A DNA stretch of 64,000 bases, taken from positions 111,823,061 to 111,887,060 of the forward strand of contig NC_081183.1 of the NCBI RefSeq assembly GCF_029867415.1, written 5' to 3'. Every line of letters begins with the position of its first letter. Within the stretch, counting starts at the first letter, position 1. The notes below the pieces were generated by a model. That model was not told where the DNA came from, did not search any database, and saw nothing but the letters and a program-made list of their open reading frames with translations. This document shows positions 33,627-45,873 of the stretch, piece by piece. The DNA is from Vicia villosa. Its lineage: Eukaryota > Streptophyta > Magnoliopsida > Fabales > Fabaceae. The position numbers and the translations under genes are program-made.

Positions 33627-36365
33627 TCACTGCTTCTGATTGTCATTCTTAAGAGTTGATCTTGTTCTGATTGGATCATCTTTCTTTCCAAGGATCACAT
33701 CTTCTGAATGAGCTGAAGCAAGTCTAGGTGATCTTCTGACTGTTGGTTCTTCAGAAATCCTGAGATTCTCTAAAGATGCAGCAACTTGATCTTCTGATCC
33801 ATTTCTTCTGAGACTATCAGCTTCTGCAGCTTTGCTTCTTGGTTCTACTGCTTCTGATATATCAATATCAAAATCTGCAAAATTCTCAAACTGCTTTGGT
33901 TTTTCAAGACCAAGCTTATCATCAAACCTGATATTGATTGATTCTTCTACAATCAATGTTTCAGTATTGTATACTCTGTAGCCTTTAGAGCGTTCAGAAT
34001 ATCCAAGAAGGAAACACTTTTGTGCTTTAGAATCAAACTTACCAAGATGATCTTTAGTATTCAGAATAAAACATACACATCCAAAAGGATGAAAATATGA
34101 AATGTTGGGCTTTCTGTTCTTCCACAATTCATAAGGAGTCTTATTTAGAATAGGTCTGATAGAGATTCTATTCTGAATATAACACGCAGTGTTTATTGCT
34201 TCTGCCCAGAAATGCTTAGCCATATTGGTTTCATTGATCATGGTTCTGGCCATTTCTTGTAGAGTCCTATTCTTTCGCTCTACAACTCAATTTTGTTGTG
34301 GAGTTCTAGGACAAGAGAAATCATGGGTAATACCATTTTCTTTGAATAACTCCTCAAAGAATCTGTTCTCAAATTTGCCACCATGATCACTTCTAACCTT
34401 TATGATTTTACACTCTTTCTCAGATTGGATCTGAGTGCAGAATTCAAAGAACACTGAATGAGACTCATCCTTGTGTTTTAAGAACTTTACCCATGTCCAG
34501 CGGCTATAATCATCAACGATGACTAATCCATATTTCTTCCCTCTGACAGATGCTGTTTTGACTGGGCCAAACAGATCAATGTGCAAGAGTTCTAACGGCC
34601 TTGAGGAAGAGACAACATTCTTAGACTTGAATGCAGGTTTGGAGAACTTGCCCTTCTGACATGCTTCACAAAGAGCATCTGATTTGTATTTCAGATTAGG
34701 GAGTCCTCTGACAAGATTTAGTTTGTTAATCTGAGAAATCTTTCTCAAACTAGCATGTCCTAATCTTCTGTGCCAGACCCATTGCTCTTCAGAAACAGAC
34801 ATAAGACAAGTCACCTTCTGATTCTTAAGATCCTGAAGATCTGTCTTATAAACGTTGTTCTTTCTCTTGCCTGTAAATAGGATTGAGCCATCCTTCTGAC
34901 TTACAGCCTTGCAAGACTTTTGATTAAAGATTATGTCATAACCATTGTCACTTAATTGACTTATGGACAATAAGTTATGCGTTAATCCTTCTACAAGAAG
35001 TACATTAGTTATGGAAGGAGAGTTACCAAGACTTATGGTTCCAGAGCCAATGATTTTGCCCTTCTGATCTCCTCCAAACTTGACTTCTCCACCTGGTTTA
35101 AGCACCAGGTCTTGGAATGTAGACCTTCTTCCCGTCATGTGTCGCGAGCACCCAGAGTCCAGGTACCATGACATTTTGCTTTTTGTCCTCTTTGCCGCCA
35201 AGGATATCTCTTCAGAATCTGATTCTGATGTAGATTCTGATCCATCATCTTCTGTAGCCATCAGCGCGAAGTTGGCTTGTTCTCCTTCAGAGTCTGATTC
35301 TGATTCTGATTCAGAATCATCCCATGTTGCCATAAGACCTTTCTTCTTATGAAACTTCTTTTTGGGATTCTCCTTCTGAAGTTTTGGACATTCGTTCTTG
35401 TAATGTCCAGGCTCATTGCACTCGTAGCAGACAGCCTTCTTCTTGTCAGATCTTCTGTCACCAGAAGATTCTCCACGTTCAAATCTCTTTGAACTTCTGA
35501 AGCCTCTGAACTTCCTTTGCTTGCTCTTCCAGAGTTGGTTTACCCTTCTGGAGATCATGGACAGTTCATCTTCTTCTTCAGATTCTGATTCTTCAGGATC
35601 TTCTTCTCTAGCCTGAAAAGCGTTAGTGCATTTTTTAACATTAGATTTTAATGCAATAGACTTACCTTTCTTCTGAGGCTCGTTTGCATCCAGCTCTATT
35701 TCATGGCTTCTCAAGGCACTGATAAGCTCTTCCAAAGAAACTTCATTCAGATTCTTGGCAATCTTGAATGCAGTCACCATTGGACCCCATCTTCTGGGTA
35801 AGCTTCTGATAATCTTCTTTACATGATCAGCCTTGGTGTAGCCTTTATCCAGAACTCTTAATCCAGCAGTTAGCGTTTGAAATCTTGAGAACATCTTCTC
35901 AATGTTTTCATCATCCTCCATCTTGAAGGCTTCATATTTCTGGATTAGAGCAAGAGCTTTAGTCTCCTTGACTTGAGCATTTCCCTCATGGGTCATTTTC
36001 AATGACTCATATATATCATAGGCAGTTTCCCTGTTAGATATCTTCTCATACTCAGCATGAGAGATAGCATTCAGCAAAACAGTCCTACATTTATGATGAT
36101 TCTTGAAAAGCTTCTTCTAATCATCATCCATTTCTTGCCTGGTAAGCCTTACGCCACTAGCTTTCACTGGATGTTTGTAACCATCCATCAGAAGATCCCA
36201 TAGTTCACCATCTAGACCAAGAAAGTAACTTTCCAGTTTATCTTTCCAGTATTCAAAGTTTTCACCATCAAATACTGGTGGTCTAGTATAACCATTGTTA
36301 CCATTATATTGCTCAGCAGAGCCAGATGTAGATGCAGATGTATTTGTTGAAATTTCACCAGCCAT
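33627..36365 (-). pseudogene. Gag-protease-integrase of the SIRE element, two in-frame stops, no RT
   Basis: One frame of 913 codons from MAGEISTNTS at 36365, broken by TAG (36117-36119) early in Gag and by TGA (34287-34289) within the integrase core just after RTPQQN. Visible domains in order: Gag UBN2 region, an acidic Ser-rich stretch, zinc knuckle CYECNEPGHYKNEC, protease WYLDSGCSRHMTG, the integrase HHCC zinc domain (HRRLGH and CEAC), and the integrase core with LLHIDLFGP and RSDHGG. After the integrase C-terminal region the frame ends at RSTLKNDNQKQ, where the reverse transcriptase should begin. Both stops are single-base changes with no frameshift, so decay is slight apart from the RT/RNase H deletion. 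The protein would act in reverse transcription particles and integration. Confidence 0.9.
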
Positions 36366-36437
36366 CTTATGCTGAAGCGTTTTTCTCTTCCTGAATCTTT
36401 TCTAAACACTGTTAAGTGCTTGCACCTTAGAACCGGC

Positions 36438-36449
36438 GCTCTGATGCCA
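36438..36449 (-). other. Primer binding site of the SIRE element
   Basis: TGGCATCAGAGC on the minus strand, two bases after the 5' LTR end. It matches the tRNA-iMet complement used by most plant Copia elements (TGGTATCAGAGC) except for one base. Confidence 0.85.
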
Positions 36450-36451
36450 AT

Positions 36452-37661
36452 TGAAGGATAGAAAAACACTTAGAAAGGGGGGGTTTGAATAAGTGTAGTC
36501 TAAAAACTAGAACGATAAAAACAAATTGCACAGTTATTTTTATCCTGGTTCGTTGTTAACTAAACTACTCTAGTCCACCCCCACGGAGTGATTTACCTCA
36601 CCTGAGGATTTAATCCACTAATCGTAACAGATTACAATGGTTTTCCACTTAGCCCACGACTAAGTCTTCTAGAGTATCCTGATCACAACCTGATCACTCT
36701 AGGAACAAATGCTTAGACACAAGCTAAGACTTTCTTAGAGTACCCTGACCACCACGTGATCACTCTAATTACAACTGCTTAGACACAAGCTAAGACTTCC
36801 TAGAGTATCCTGATCAACACTTGATCACTCTAGTTACTTACAAATTAATGTAATCAATTCTAAGAGTATTACAAATGCTTCTGAAAAGCTATAATCACAA
36901 CAGTGATATTTCTCTTAACGTTTAAGCTTAATCTCACTAATATATTACAACAGCAATGTAGTGAGCTTTGATGAAGATGAAGTTTCTGAACTTTGAGTTG
37001 AACAGCATTTCAGCAAGTTTTTCAGAATAAGTTCTTTCAAAATTGTTAACCTTGCTTCTCATCAGAACTTCATATTTATAGGCGTTTGAGAAGATGACCG
37101 TTGGGAGCATTTAATGCTTTGCGTGTTCCGTACAGCATTGCATTTAATGTTTCACGCTTTTGTCAACTACCTCGAGCCTTGTTCACGCTGTGTCTACTGA
37201 CGTTGCCTTTAATAGCTTCCAACGTTCCTTTTGTCAGTCAGCGTAGCCTGCCACCTGTACTTTCTTCTGATCTGATGTTTGTGTATACAACGTTTGAATA
37301 TCATCAGAGTCAAACAGCTTGGTGCATAGCATCTTCTTGTCTTCTGACCTTGAAGTGCTTCTGAGCGTGATACCATGAGAACTTCAGTGCTTCTGCTTCT
37401 GAACTCAAGTTCTTCTGATGCTTCCATAGACCCATGTTCTGATTCTGCCTTGACCATCTTCTGATGTCTTGCCAGACCATGTTCTGATGTTGCATGCTGA
37501 ACCTTCTGAGACAAAGCTTCTGAGCGCTGATTTGTGCATACTCTTTATATATTTCCTGAAAAGGAAATTGCAATGTATTAGAGTACCACATTATCTCACA
37601 CAAAATTCATATCCTTGTTATCATCAAAACTAAGAATATTGATCAGAACAAATCTTGTTCT

Positions 37662-37665
<4 letters not shown>
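36452..37665 (-). repeat. 5' LTR of the SIRE-type element
   Basis: Same length as 7288-8501 and very similar. It carries the minus-strand TATAAATA at 37073-37080, which would drive the element's own transcript. Confidence 0.9.

Positions 37666-37717
<52 letters not shown>
37666..37717. repeat. (TA)n microsatellite at the right edge of the SIRE element
   Basis: About 25 TA units starting directly at the LTR end. Together with 7251-7287 it is the interrupted target microsatellite; its first five bases are the target duplication. Confidence 0.9.
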
Positions 37718-37720
<3 letters not shown>

Positions 37721-37914
37721 ACAAAAATATTGATCAATATAAAATTAACAATAATATTGATGATTAGAATCTAATTAATTACAATTAAGGCCAAGTTGGT
37801 AGAGAGATTGAAATATTTCTATGAACATACATCATGTCAGTCAGCTTTATTTCTAGTTGAACATACACCAATTAAGCACCTACAATTCATGAAACTGGTC
37901 TCAGACTGCTGCTC

Positions 37915-38195
37915 TGGAAGTTGAAGTTTCTAAACCGAGAACACGTCGAATGATCTTTGTCTTTCTCTTAATGTCATTGCATTGGGCAAAATACTCATGC
38001 CTTAAAACTTCTTCAATTCTAATCCTACTCCTTGGGTTCACTGTTAGACACTTGTCTATTTAATCAAGATCAAGATAATTCATCTTCACAGACTTCTGAC
38101 ATGTAGTTCCTTGCTCCCACAAGTCATACAACAACCGTGTCACATAAAGCTTCTGCTGCGCAACTCTGATAATTCTTCTTTAAGTCACTGTCCTC
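37915..38195 (-). pseudogene. Protein kinase C-terminal fragment
   Basis: Translated on the minus strand, one frame reads LYDLWEQG, then LDLD, a stop (TAA), IDKCLTVNPRSRIRIEEV, LRHEYF and RRVLG, and ends at a stop after SRAAV. The CLTVNP-R-RI-EEVLRHEYF run is the subdomain XI signature of Ser/Thr kinases, in which the Arg of NPR packs against the catalytic core. It recalls CDC7-type kinases, but the exact family is uncertain. Only the last exon or so is present, and upstream sequence shows no kinase motifs. It lies in the same CCACGGTTT-flanked region as the FZR and AAE13 fragments. Confidence 0.5.
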
Positions 38196-38199
38196 GTTA

Positions 38200-39868
38200 A
38201 AATTCCGTCAACTGTATAGTTTACAAATTTTCAATCCACTGCAGACTTGCTTTAATTCTCATCAGCACACCATTGCTCACTTGGTACTTCTAATCTTTCC
38301 CTTTTGCGACATTCACTTGAGCAAAACTCACTACCCCAGATTGTTCACTTCGTCAAACTCTTACTCAACCACTCCTCTCATCAAGTTAAACAAACTGATG
38401 TGCGACCATCTTCACGATAAAATATAAATACTCTTTCCCTACTATTAAGATAGAAAGACAAAGCTATAACATCCAACACGATTTTCGTCTACCATTAACA
38501 ATGGATTGAGGGTGATCAGTTCCCCAATTTGCCAATTAGTATCCGACAACCTTAGTGGAGTATAAATCGTTTTTACATCAAAATAATGTCCTTTCCGAAT
38601 TTCCACTTAAATTCAATAACACGACGTAATCCAATGATTCACTTTGGGTTTTCACAACTCCCACAACATCTTACCTTATTAATCGATTTTGTCGTTGAGA
38701 CACCGACGTCCAAACATAATACAAAAGTTTGATTCATAATCACTTAGCATCACACAATTTTTTTTTTCTGAACCGAAGTCATCCTCACGATAAACTGGCG
38801 ATAGAAATTCCATACAGTCCTTCTTTTATACACACCGCCACTTTTGGCATCCCAAATACGACTTCTATCATCCCTAAGTCTGAATTTTTCTTTGCTACTA
38901 CTTCACTCTTCCTTAAAAATCATCAGTACTCAAATCATCTTTAATACCGAACATCTGTTTATCTCATCTTAATCATCAACAACAAGTTTTGCTTAACTTC
39001 GCTTCAGACATTTGCGGTAATAACCATTCTTATTCAACATGCTTACACATTTCCATAAGGTAGAATACAACTTCACCTGTTCATAGGTTCAAACAGTACG
39101 TCCAACTGATACTCGAAACCCAAGATACAAATCTCTGACGTTAATTTGAATTGTAAACATCGACGTCAAGCATCAACAATTTTTATGTTATCTCCCAAAT
39201 TCCTCAAATAACTTCGACGACAAACTGCACCCCATCCCAACATCATCACGTCAAAATCAAATCTATTACGACTGCGGCAATCATTCTTATAATACACTTC
39301 ATCTCGTTATCTTTCTGGCGCTTCAAACGGAGTTCAAATCAGATATCCAAAACTCAAGTTACGCGCATTCTCGAGTTCCAACTCGGGTTTGCGATTCACA
39401 ACACTTCATACATCGACTATGTCCATTAATCACTTATACGAGTCTAACATAAAGTCTATCGCAACTTTATCACTTTAACACTTGTCAAACACCGGCATCA
39501 GACGCAAAGGTTAAACACACTGACAAGTTCTCAGTCCTCAACCGTGCTGAACATCGCCACTCTCTAACTTCTGTCTCCCAAAATTATCCTTAACTTCACA
39601 TTGTCTTCGACTCTGGTTAACATCCAAAACTCTCAACAACACTTGCATCGTCGCTTGTTGATAACATACCTGACCATCCCTTACAACAGAAACATCTTCG
39701 AGAAGCAAAACTTCTCCCCCACTTGGAATCAAGCCAATTCCTGCAACAAAACAAACAAGTACGGACAGTGTTTCACACACGTGTCGTGTACTAAAGACTA
39801 AAACACTGACAGCATTCAACTATCGCACAACTCAACAAACTCGACAACTTGGCCGGACGGACCGACCT
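38200..39868 (-). other. Probable leader/internal part of the TGTAACACCC retroelement
   Basis: Lies next to a primer site on the minus strand and should therefore be the 5' untranslated or early internal part of that retroelement. I found no Gag, protease, RT or integrase motif in it, and no frame above about 95 codons. The point where it joins the kinase fragment could not be fixed. Confidence 0.4.
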
Positions 39869-39880
39869 GCTCTGATACCA
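39869..39880 (-). other. Primer binding site, tRNA-iMet type
   Basis: TGGTATCAGAGC on the minus strand, four bases (TTAG) after the 3' end of the LTR at 39885. A perfect match to the usual tRNA-iMet primer site. It shows the LTR is a 5' LTR and not a solo LTR. Confidence 0.85.
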
Positions 39881-39884
39881 CTAA

Positions 39885-42800
39885 TGTAACACCCCATTTC
39901 TACCCGGAAAATATATATAAATCAGAGTTTTTAAAATTTCTCAATAAACAAATGAGGCGTCACATGATCAAAACAAAACAAATCAACTCGTCGCATACGG
40001 CGGATACATAGCACCTTTGAAACAAAATAACTTATTTTATTAAAACACAGCAGAATCACTTAAACAAGTATTCAATAAAATATCTTCAGTTAACTTATCA
40101 TTTTGTTCAACCAAGATAACACAATTAAACAACAACATCATGAATGACATAAATCGTTCCCCCCAGAGTGCTACGTATCAGAGCGACAACCGACTCGAGT
40201 AACGGCAACTAAATCTTCATACTTGAATACCTGCACGTTACCAATATAAAGGCAACGGCGAAACAAGAGAAAAGGGTGAGATATCAAATCATATAAGTGG
40301 GCGCATGATAAATTGTATATTAGGATTCAGGCATATAAAATCATCACATCACAAGTATCAATAGCTACTATACACATCATACTTCTACAGTTCATTAATC
40401 TCACATACTTTTCATCACACAACAAGTCATAATCATGTAAATAGTATCATCTAATAAATTTCACATATTCAAGTAAGCACAAAATTCAATAGTATAATAC
40501 TCAAAAGATTCAATACTATTATCCCAAATATATACACAATCCATCATTATCACATATTCACACGTTTAACCAATTATATATCAAAACATCACCAATTTCA
40601 ATTATCACATCTCATGTACACATGACAATCACATAAATGCATATATTCAAACATCACTTAACCTCAATGTGACTCAATGCAAGACATGTGACTCTATGCA
40701 TGTGGTACCCAATGTGGACCCAAAGTTCCACCGCTTCCGATTCATATAGAATCTAGCCACGCTTCAGATCCGGACAAGACCAAAGCCACCAAATGTAAAC
40801 ATATAGTTTACCGCTTTCCGAATTCACTCTAGAATCCAAGCCCCGCTTTTGTTTCAAAGCAAACCACCTTTGTTTCAAGGCACACCATGACATGAATGCA
40901 TGTACAATGTTGACAAACATATGCAATTAAGATCATCTCTACCATCTTAATATTTAGCATATCACAATAATTCAACTCGATGAATTATCCACCAATTGTA
41001 CACAACATTCACAACACATACATATCATTCACATATAAAAGGTCAATTAATCAATTACGATTCACAAAATCCAATTAACACTAGTAACCATACTATCTCA
41101 TGTTAATTCTCATTTTGCCAATTATATATGAACATACACATTTAAAATCAAGCAATTAATCATTAAAATTAATGCTATCCAACTACCCACAGAGAATCAA
41201 TATCAAAACAACATCATTGACATAATAATATATATTTCTCAACATACATATTCAAGTCAAAACACAATTACGGATAAATTCTCAAAATATCGTAATTTAC
41301 CGACAAACCAAATAGTTAATCTAATTCCAAATTATATTCTAATCAATTAAACACATTGAAATTAATTCAACTATTAATTTAACCAATTAATATCAAACTA
41401 TATTAATTTATTTCACTTCAATTTCTACTCCATTTCCAATTTCTAGCATTCTATTGCTCAAAACCATTTTTATTGAAAAGAATATCACGCTAGCTTTCTA
41501 ACGCCTCGAACGGAGACTCAAACGGAGTTACGGTTCAAAAGATATGAATTGTTAAAGTTCCAATGAAAAAAACAAACACCGACGTTATACACTGACAACT
41601 CTAAACATGTCAGAATTACTCAAAACAAATAAAAATATGACTCTTAATGATTCAAAACAACTCTGACAACTTATTGTCGACTCTAACAACTCTATTGACA
41701 ACTCTAACAACTCTATTGACAATTCTATTAAATTATTATAATTTATTTATAAAAGAATATTTAAACCAAACACAGTTTCAGTCGATTCGTAAAATATCAC
41801 AATTTCAACAAAATAACACCACCATGTTAATCTACTAATTAAGCTTAGCTACCACGTCAATTTTCACCAAATTCCGGGCAACTAATTATACCTCTTAATT
41901 TGACTATTTCGATCAAATGAGTCTGATTTGTATTATATAATTTCTAGTGACTAAAGTTATATACCTTATATGCCTTAAAATTTCTACTGACTAAACTTTT
42001 ATATAAATCCAAAACGTGATTCTTTAATAAAATATTTTATTTAACTTACTAACTAAACTTATATATCTTATCATATGTATGCATAATCAGTATACAAGAA
42101 AAACAAGCAAAACTAGTGGGTATGCAAGGGGCGGACGTCTCCATTAAGGTGAGTTACAGTACCAAATGCCATAGAAGAAAATAGTGGAACGGAAATAAAG
42201 AATATATACAGCACACATCAGAATTGTATCAAAGTTAAAGGATAATATAACTTAATGGGGTACCGCTCGACAACCTTCCTTCATCCAAAATGCCGCCTGT
42301 CACAGGGGCTCCTTGCGTATCAACACGGCAATTTCAACAATAACAGTGAGCAATTTATAAAAAGCACAACATTTTAACATTATTCCATATCTCAATTTCA
42401 AAGTTTCGGTAACTTCTTAACACAACACAAGCAAAATCTAACCCCTAATTTCCAACAACAAATAATCACAAGCAAATGCAATAAATCTACACACCCAAAT
42501 TCCCCACATACAATTGTTCATGAGCCTCGTTATAGGAAGAGAACCCCACCCTTACCTTATCAATTGAAGCAACTCAACGGGTCTCCAATTTGACACCATG
42601 GATGGAAGTTTCTAAGCTTTGTTCTTCTCCTTCAAACTTGCCTCTTTCTCTTCTATTCTTCTTTTCTCCAAAAATGACAACTATTCTTTCTCCTCTCTAA
42701 AACCCTAATTTATCATTTCAATTGGGCTTAGATAACAATTCTTCACAACCAATTTAGGCCCAATAACATAAATGACCCGAAATAACCAACACATCACTTT

Positions 42801-43149
42801 ATAATATTCCGTCGATATAATAAATTCCGACTTGTAATAAATAATATTATTCTTAATATTATTTTCCGACTTCAATTTAATAATTCCAAATGTGCCCTTA
42901 AATAACACCGACAATACAAATTCGACCAATATATCATATTTCCGGTCTAATCTTAATTACTCAGAAAATTCCCAAAACTTCAAATATTATTCAAATAATA
43001 TTTCTAGTACTGAAATTATCAAAAATCTTGATTAAATATCGATCCGCTATCCCGAACTAATACTGACTAAATCGTCTCAAAATACGAAAACTTCACTAAA
43101 CACTCTGAACGCCTACATTAAGAGAATAATCGAATTTCCGGGCGTTACA
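39885..43149 (-). repeat. 5' LTR of a TGTAACACCC-type retroelement (3.27 kb)
   Basis: The plus strand begins TGTAACACCCCATTTC and ends GGGCGTTACA, giving inverted TG...CA ends. Its layout resembles the solo LTR at 49403-51587: the early AATCAGAGT block, the GCATGTGGTACC block and the CGAACGGAG/CAAACGGAGTTACGG block near 41510. The LTR length and iMet primer suggest a Tekay-like chromovirus, but no coding domain is present to confirm this. A matching 3' LTR was not found. Confidence 0.7.
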
Positions 43150-43528
43150 TTTCTAAATGGTCTCAACCTCCTTTTCTTTTCCTTGATGATACAGCACATG
43201 AACACAAATGTCATAGCTTAAGGTCCAATTGAGCCAAAAAAAAAGAGAAGCATAGAAGAGAGAAGATTAGAAGGGAGTCACCAACAAGGAAATTACATAC
43301 CGCACAAGGAATTCATTATTTTAAATTATGGATTATACATTTGCAAAGCTTAATGAATAATAACTCTATACAGGTGTTTTCATTGATGGGAAAATATTCC
43401 AAAACCGCATAGTCTAATCCCCAGCATCTGTCACAATTGTCTGCAATTGTATAATTCAACATTAGATTAAAATAAAGTAAAGTTCATGTACAATAATAAA
43501 CACATGGTTTTACTATAATATAATAAAA

Positions 43529-43811
43529 GGTTAATAGACATTTGCCTCCCCGCCATATAGGTGTGTTTCGGTTTACCCCCTATTAATTTTTTTTTTTGAA
43601 TTGCCCCCCCTGTATTTTTAGGGTACCCCCTAAGCGTGTAAAAAATAGTGAAAAACCAGGGGGTAAATCAAAAAAACAAGGTTACAGGGGTTCCTAGGGG
43701 GGATAAATCATAGAGATTTTCATATTTCAAGGGGGCAATCCAAAAAAAAAATTAATAGGGGGATAAATCGAATCTCGCCTATATGGCAGGGGGGCAAATG
43801 TCTATTAACCC
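43529..43811. mobile_element. 283 bp foldback MITE, MULE-like
   Basis: The ends are inverted over about 33 bases (GGTTAATAGACATTTGCC at the left, its complement at the right), and inversion continues inward with C-runs and G-runs. The flanks are the 10 bp direct repeat TATAATAAAA (43519-43528 and 43812-43821). The long duplication and long inverted ends favour a Mutator-like MITE. A related end is seen at 58318. Confidence 0.8.
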
Positions 43812-44204
43812 TATAATAAAAATGTATCATGTTATGTGGATATTAATACCTGGCCATCAGGAGACATTGCAACCTTAAAAACAAATCCATATGGTTATTT
43901 TATTTTTATTAATAATATTTTCTGGTTGGAATTGAACTCTCGAAGTAAACATGGCTTCCAGTGTCAACCGAGTTCAATTGGTGGCCATTTGTAGTTTTCC
44001 AGAAGCGAATACACCTATCAGCAGTTCCACCTCCAGACACAAGAAGGTTGCTCTGGTGAGGCGACCAAGCAATGGCCTTCACAGCAGCAGTGTGCTCCGT
44101 AAGTCTCAAAGTTGGTGTCTGAGAGTGCTGATTCCATACCAACAGTTGCTCATATAATAACTACGCACATTTGTAATGATAGTATGCATATGTGGAATCT
44201 GTAT

Positions 44205-44400
44205 CAATTTGGTCTATACTTTAGTCTGAAAATATTGAAACTTATCAGTATGTACCGATATAGATTAGCATATAATTTAGTCTTATAATATGACAATTTA
44301 TCGGTATGTACCTGTTTAATTTATCCAATAGCTAAGTCTTATAATATGACAATATAGTAGCATGTACCTATTCAATTTAGCCTATAATTATGCAACCTTG
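44205..44400. repeat. Three imperfect ~60 bp tandem units
   Basis: Each unit contains AGTCT-ATAATATGACAAT and a TATGTACC block. The array lies in the intron-like stretch between the FZR and AAE13 fragments. Confidence 0.5.
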
Positions 44401-44497
44401 GGTCCGACACTAATAAAGAATCTAACACTAATAGACTTGTAAGAACTTAGTATAACATTGGTAGAGTATGGGTTAAATTGAAACTAGTACTTTAATC

Positions 44498-44592
44498 ATC
44501 ATGCATAGATTGTAATCCAACTAGAACTTTTTATGTTTCTCTATCTATTCTTCCTAGGAGTTTAGACATTATCTCCCTCTCTATACCGAACT
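44498..44592. repeat. Direct repeat flanking the AAE13 fragment (left copy)
   Basis: About 95 bases from ATCATGCATAGATTG to CTCCCTCTCTATACC, recurring at 45778-45873 with about ten differences. The pair brackets the AAE13 exons. Confidence 0.8.
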
Positions 44593-44755
44593 AGTACTTT
44601 AATCATCACTATGATCTTCGGTACTCAGTATTGCAGACACATCCTATAATCAAATTTCAACAAAGATTCAATCCAAGGTTAAAGCATATGTTAAACAAAC
44701 AAAAGAAAAGGATGTCTCATGTAAGAAATAAAAAGAGAGAGATTCCAACACATAC

Positions 44756-45149
44756 CGAATTATTTATCACATACATGAGCTCTACTTCTGGAAAGCTGAG
44801 TGCAAGTGGAACAGCAACACCTCCGCTAAACCAAATTGCAAGTATTCCGACAACAAATTCTGCAGACGGTTTGGCTACAATTTCTACTCGAGCTCCTGCA
44901 AGATTTCCCTAGAAAATAACATAATTGTTTTTAGCACAAGCGCTTACGTATAAGTATAAGTTGTTTTTAAAATAAAAGGAAACCAAAGGTATAGCTCACT
45001 ACCTTGCCATCATTTTCACACAAGAGATTAGATAGCTTTTGTGCCGATGAAATGAGTTGACTGTAACTATAACTCTTCTGATCAACTCTGATAGCAACAC
45101 TTTCATAAGTCGCAACTTCTTGTTTCGCTATTGCTTTGAAGATGTCCAT
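44756..45149 (-). pseudogene. AAE13: Acyl-activating enzyme 13-like (malonyl-CoA synthetase) first exons
   Basis: Exon 1 (45149-45003) starts at ATG, encodes 49 residues (MDIFKAIAKQ, SYSYSQLISSAQKLSNLL, ENDGK) and ends at a proper GT donor. Exon 2 (about 44908-44756) continues in phase with 51 residues (GNLAGARVEIVAKPSAEF, IWFSGGVAVPLALSFPE, ELMYVIN) and again ends at a donor. This matches the N-terminal part of AMP-binding acyl-CoA synthetases, closest to plant AAE13/ACSF3-type malonate-CoA ligase. The ATP-binding and catalytic motifs further downstream are absent. Both exons are open, so capture was recent or the piece is still spliced. It lies within the FZR pseudogene on the same strand. 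Confidence 0.75.
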
Positions 45150-45777
45150 AAATGTAGTCGATTGAGATGCGATATAAAAGGAAGAAACAATCAAATAACT
45201 TTACATTTGAAATTGTTAGATACAAAGCAATGTCTACATTATAAAGACTAAAGAAGAAACATATTTTTTCAGTATTTTTCTCAAGGGACTACAACTCAAT
45301 AAACTGATAACTGCTCAAAATCGAGACGGCCCTTCTAGAAAGATATCAGCGTAGACTCTAACAACCTTAACCAACCAACAAAATAACTTCTATATCAATT
45401 TTTAACTACTCTAACCTATATTATCTTATATCCTAACAGTTGCATGCACAAATAATAGTTCCAAACAATTCAGATTTGCATGATAATCAATGTGTTGGGA
45501 ATTCAAGTGAGTTTGGAACCCTACAACTGTTAAGGATAAGACAGATAAACATAAAAATGAGAATTTTTAACCAACCTTCCCAATTCAGATCCTGAATTGC
45601 ATGACATTGTTAAGTTAGTTCCAAAATTATGAGAAATTGCAACAACTACAAAAATTCCAAAAGCTGCAAACTGTCTGTCGTCTTAATCCATACCAACACT
45701 CACAGGACTGATTTAACAATCATAATTAAAAAGAATTGAACCAAATTGTTTGTAGGTTTCAATTTTTCGGTATTTTA

Positions 45778-45873
45778 ATCATCATGCATAGATTGCAATC
45801 CAACTAGTACTTTTTATGTTTCTCTAAATAGTCTCCCTAGGAGTTTAGACATCATCTCCCTCTCTATACCCAA
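45778..45873. repeat. Direct repeat flanking the AAE13 fragment (right copy)
   Basis: Partner of 44498-44592. The run of matching blocks includes CCAACTAG, TTTTTATGTTTCTCT and CCTAGGAGTTTAGACAT. Confidence 0.8.

Larger units (their letters stand above)
7288..37665 (-). mobile_element. SIRE-type Ty1/Copia retrotransposon with a nested 21 kb element
   Basis: Two LTRs of equal length (1214 bp each) at 7288-8501 and 36452-37665, flanked by the target duplication ATATA (7283-7287 and 37666-37670). On the minus strand the order is LTR, primer site resembling the tRNA-iMet complement (36438-36449), gag-protease-integrase (36365-33627), a spacer, an envelope-like ORF (12138-9673), tandem repeats, polypurine tract and LTR. 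An additional 3' ORF of this kind is characteristic of the SIRE/Maximus lineage. Without the nested insertion the element would be about 9.2 kb. Reverse transcriptase and RNase H are missing, and gag-pol has two in-frame stops, so it cannot move on its own. Confidence 0.88.
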
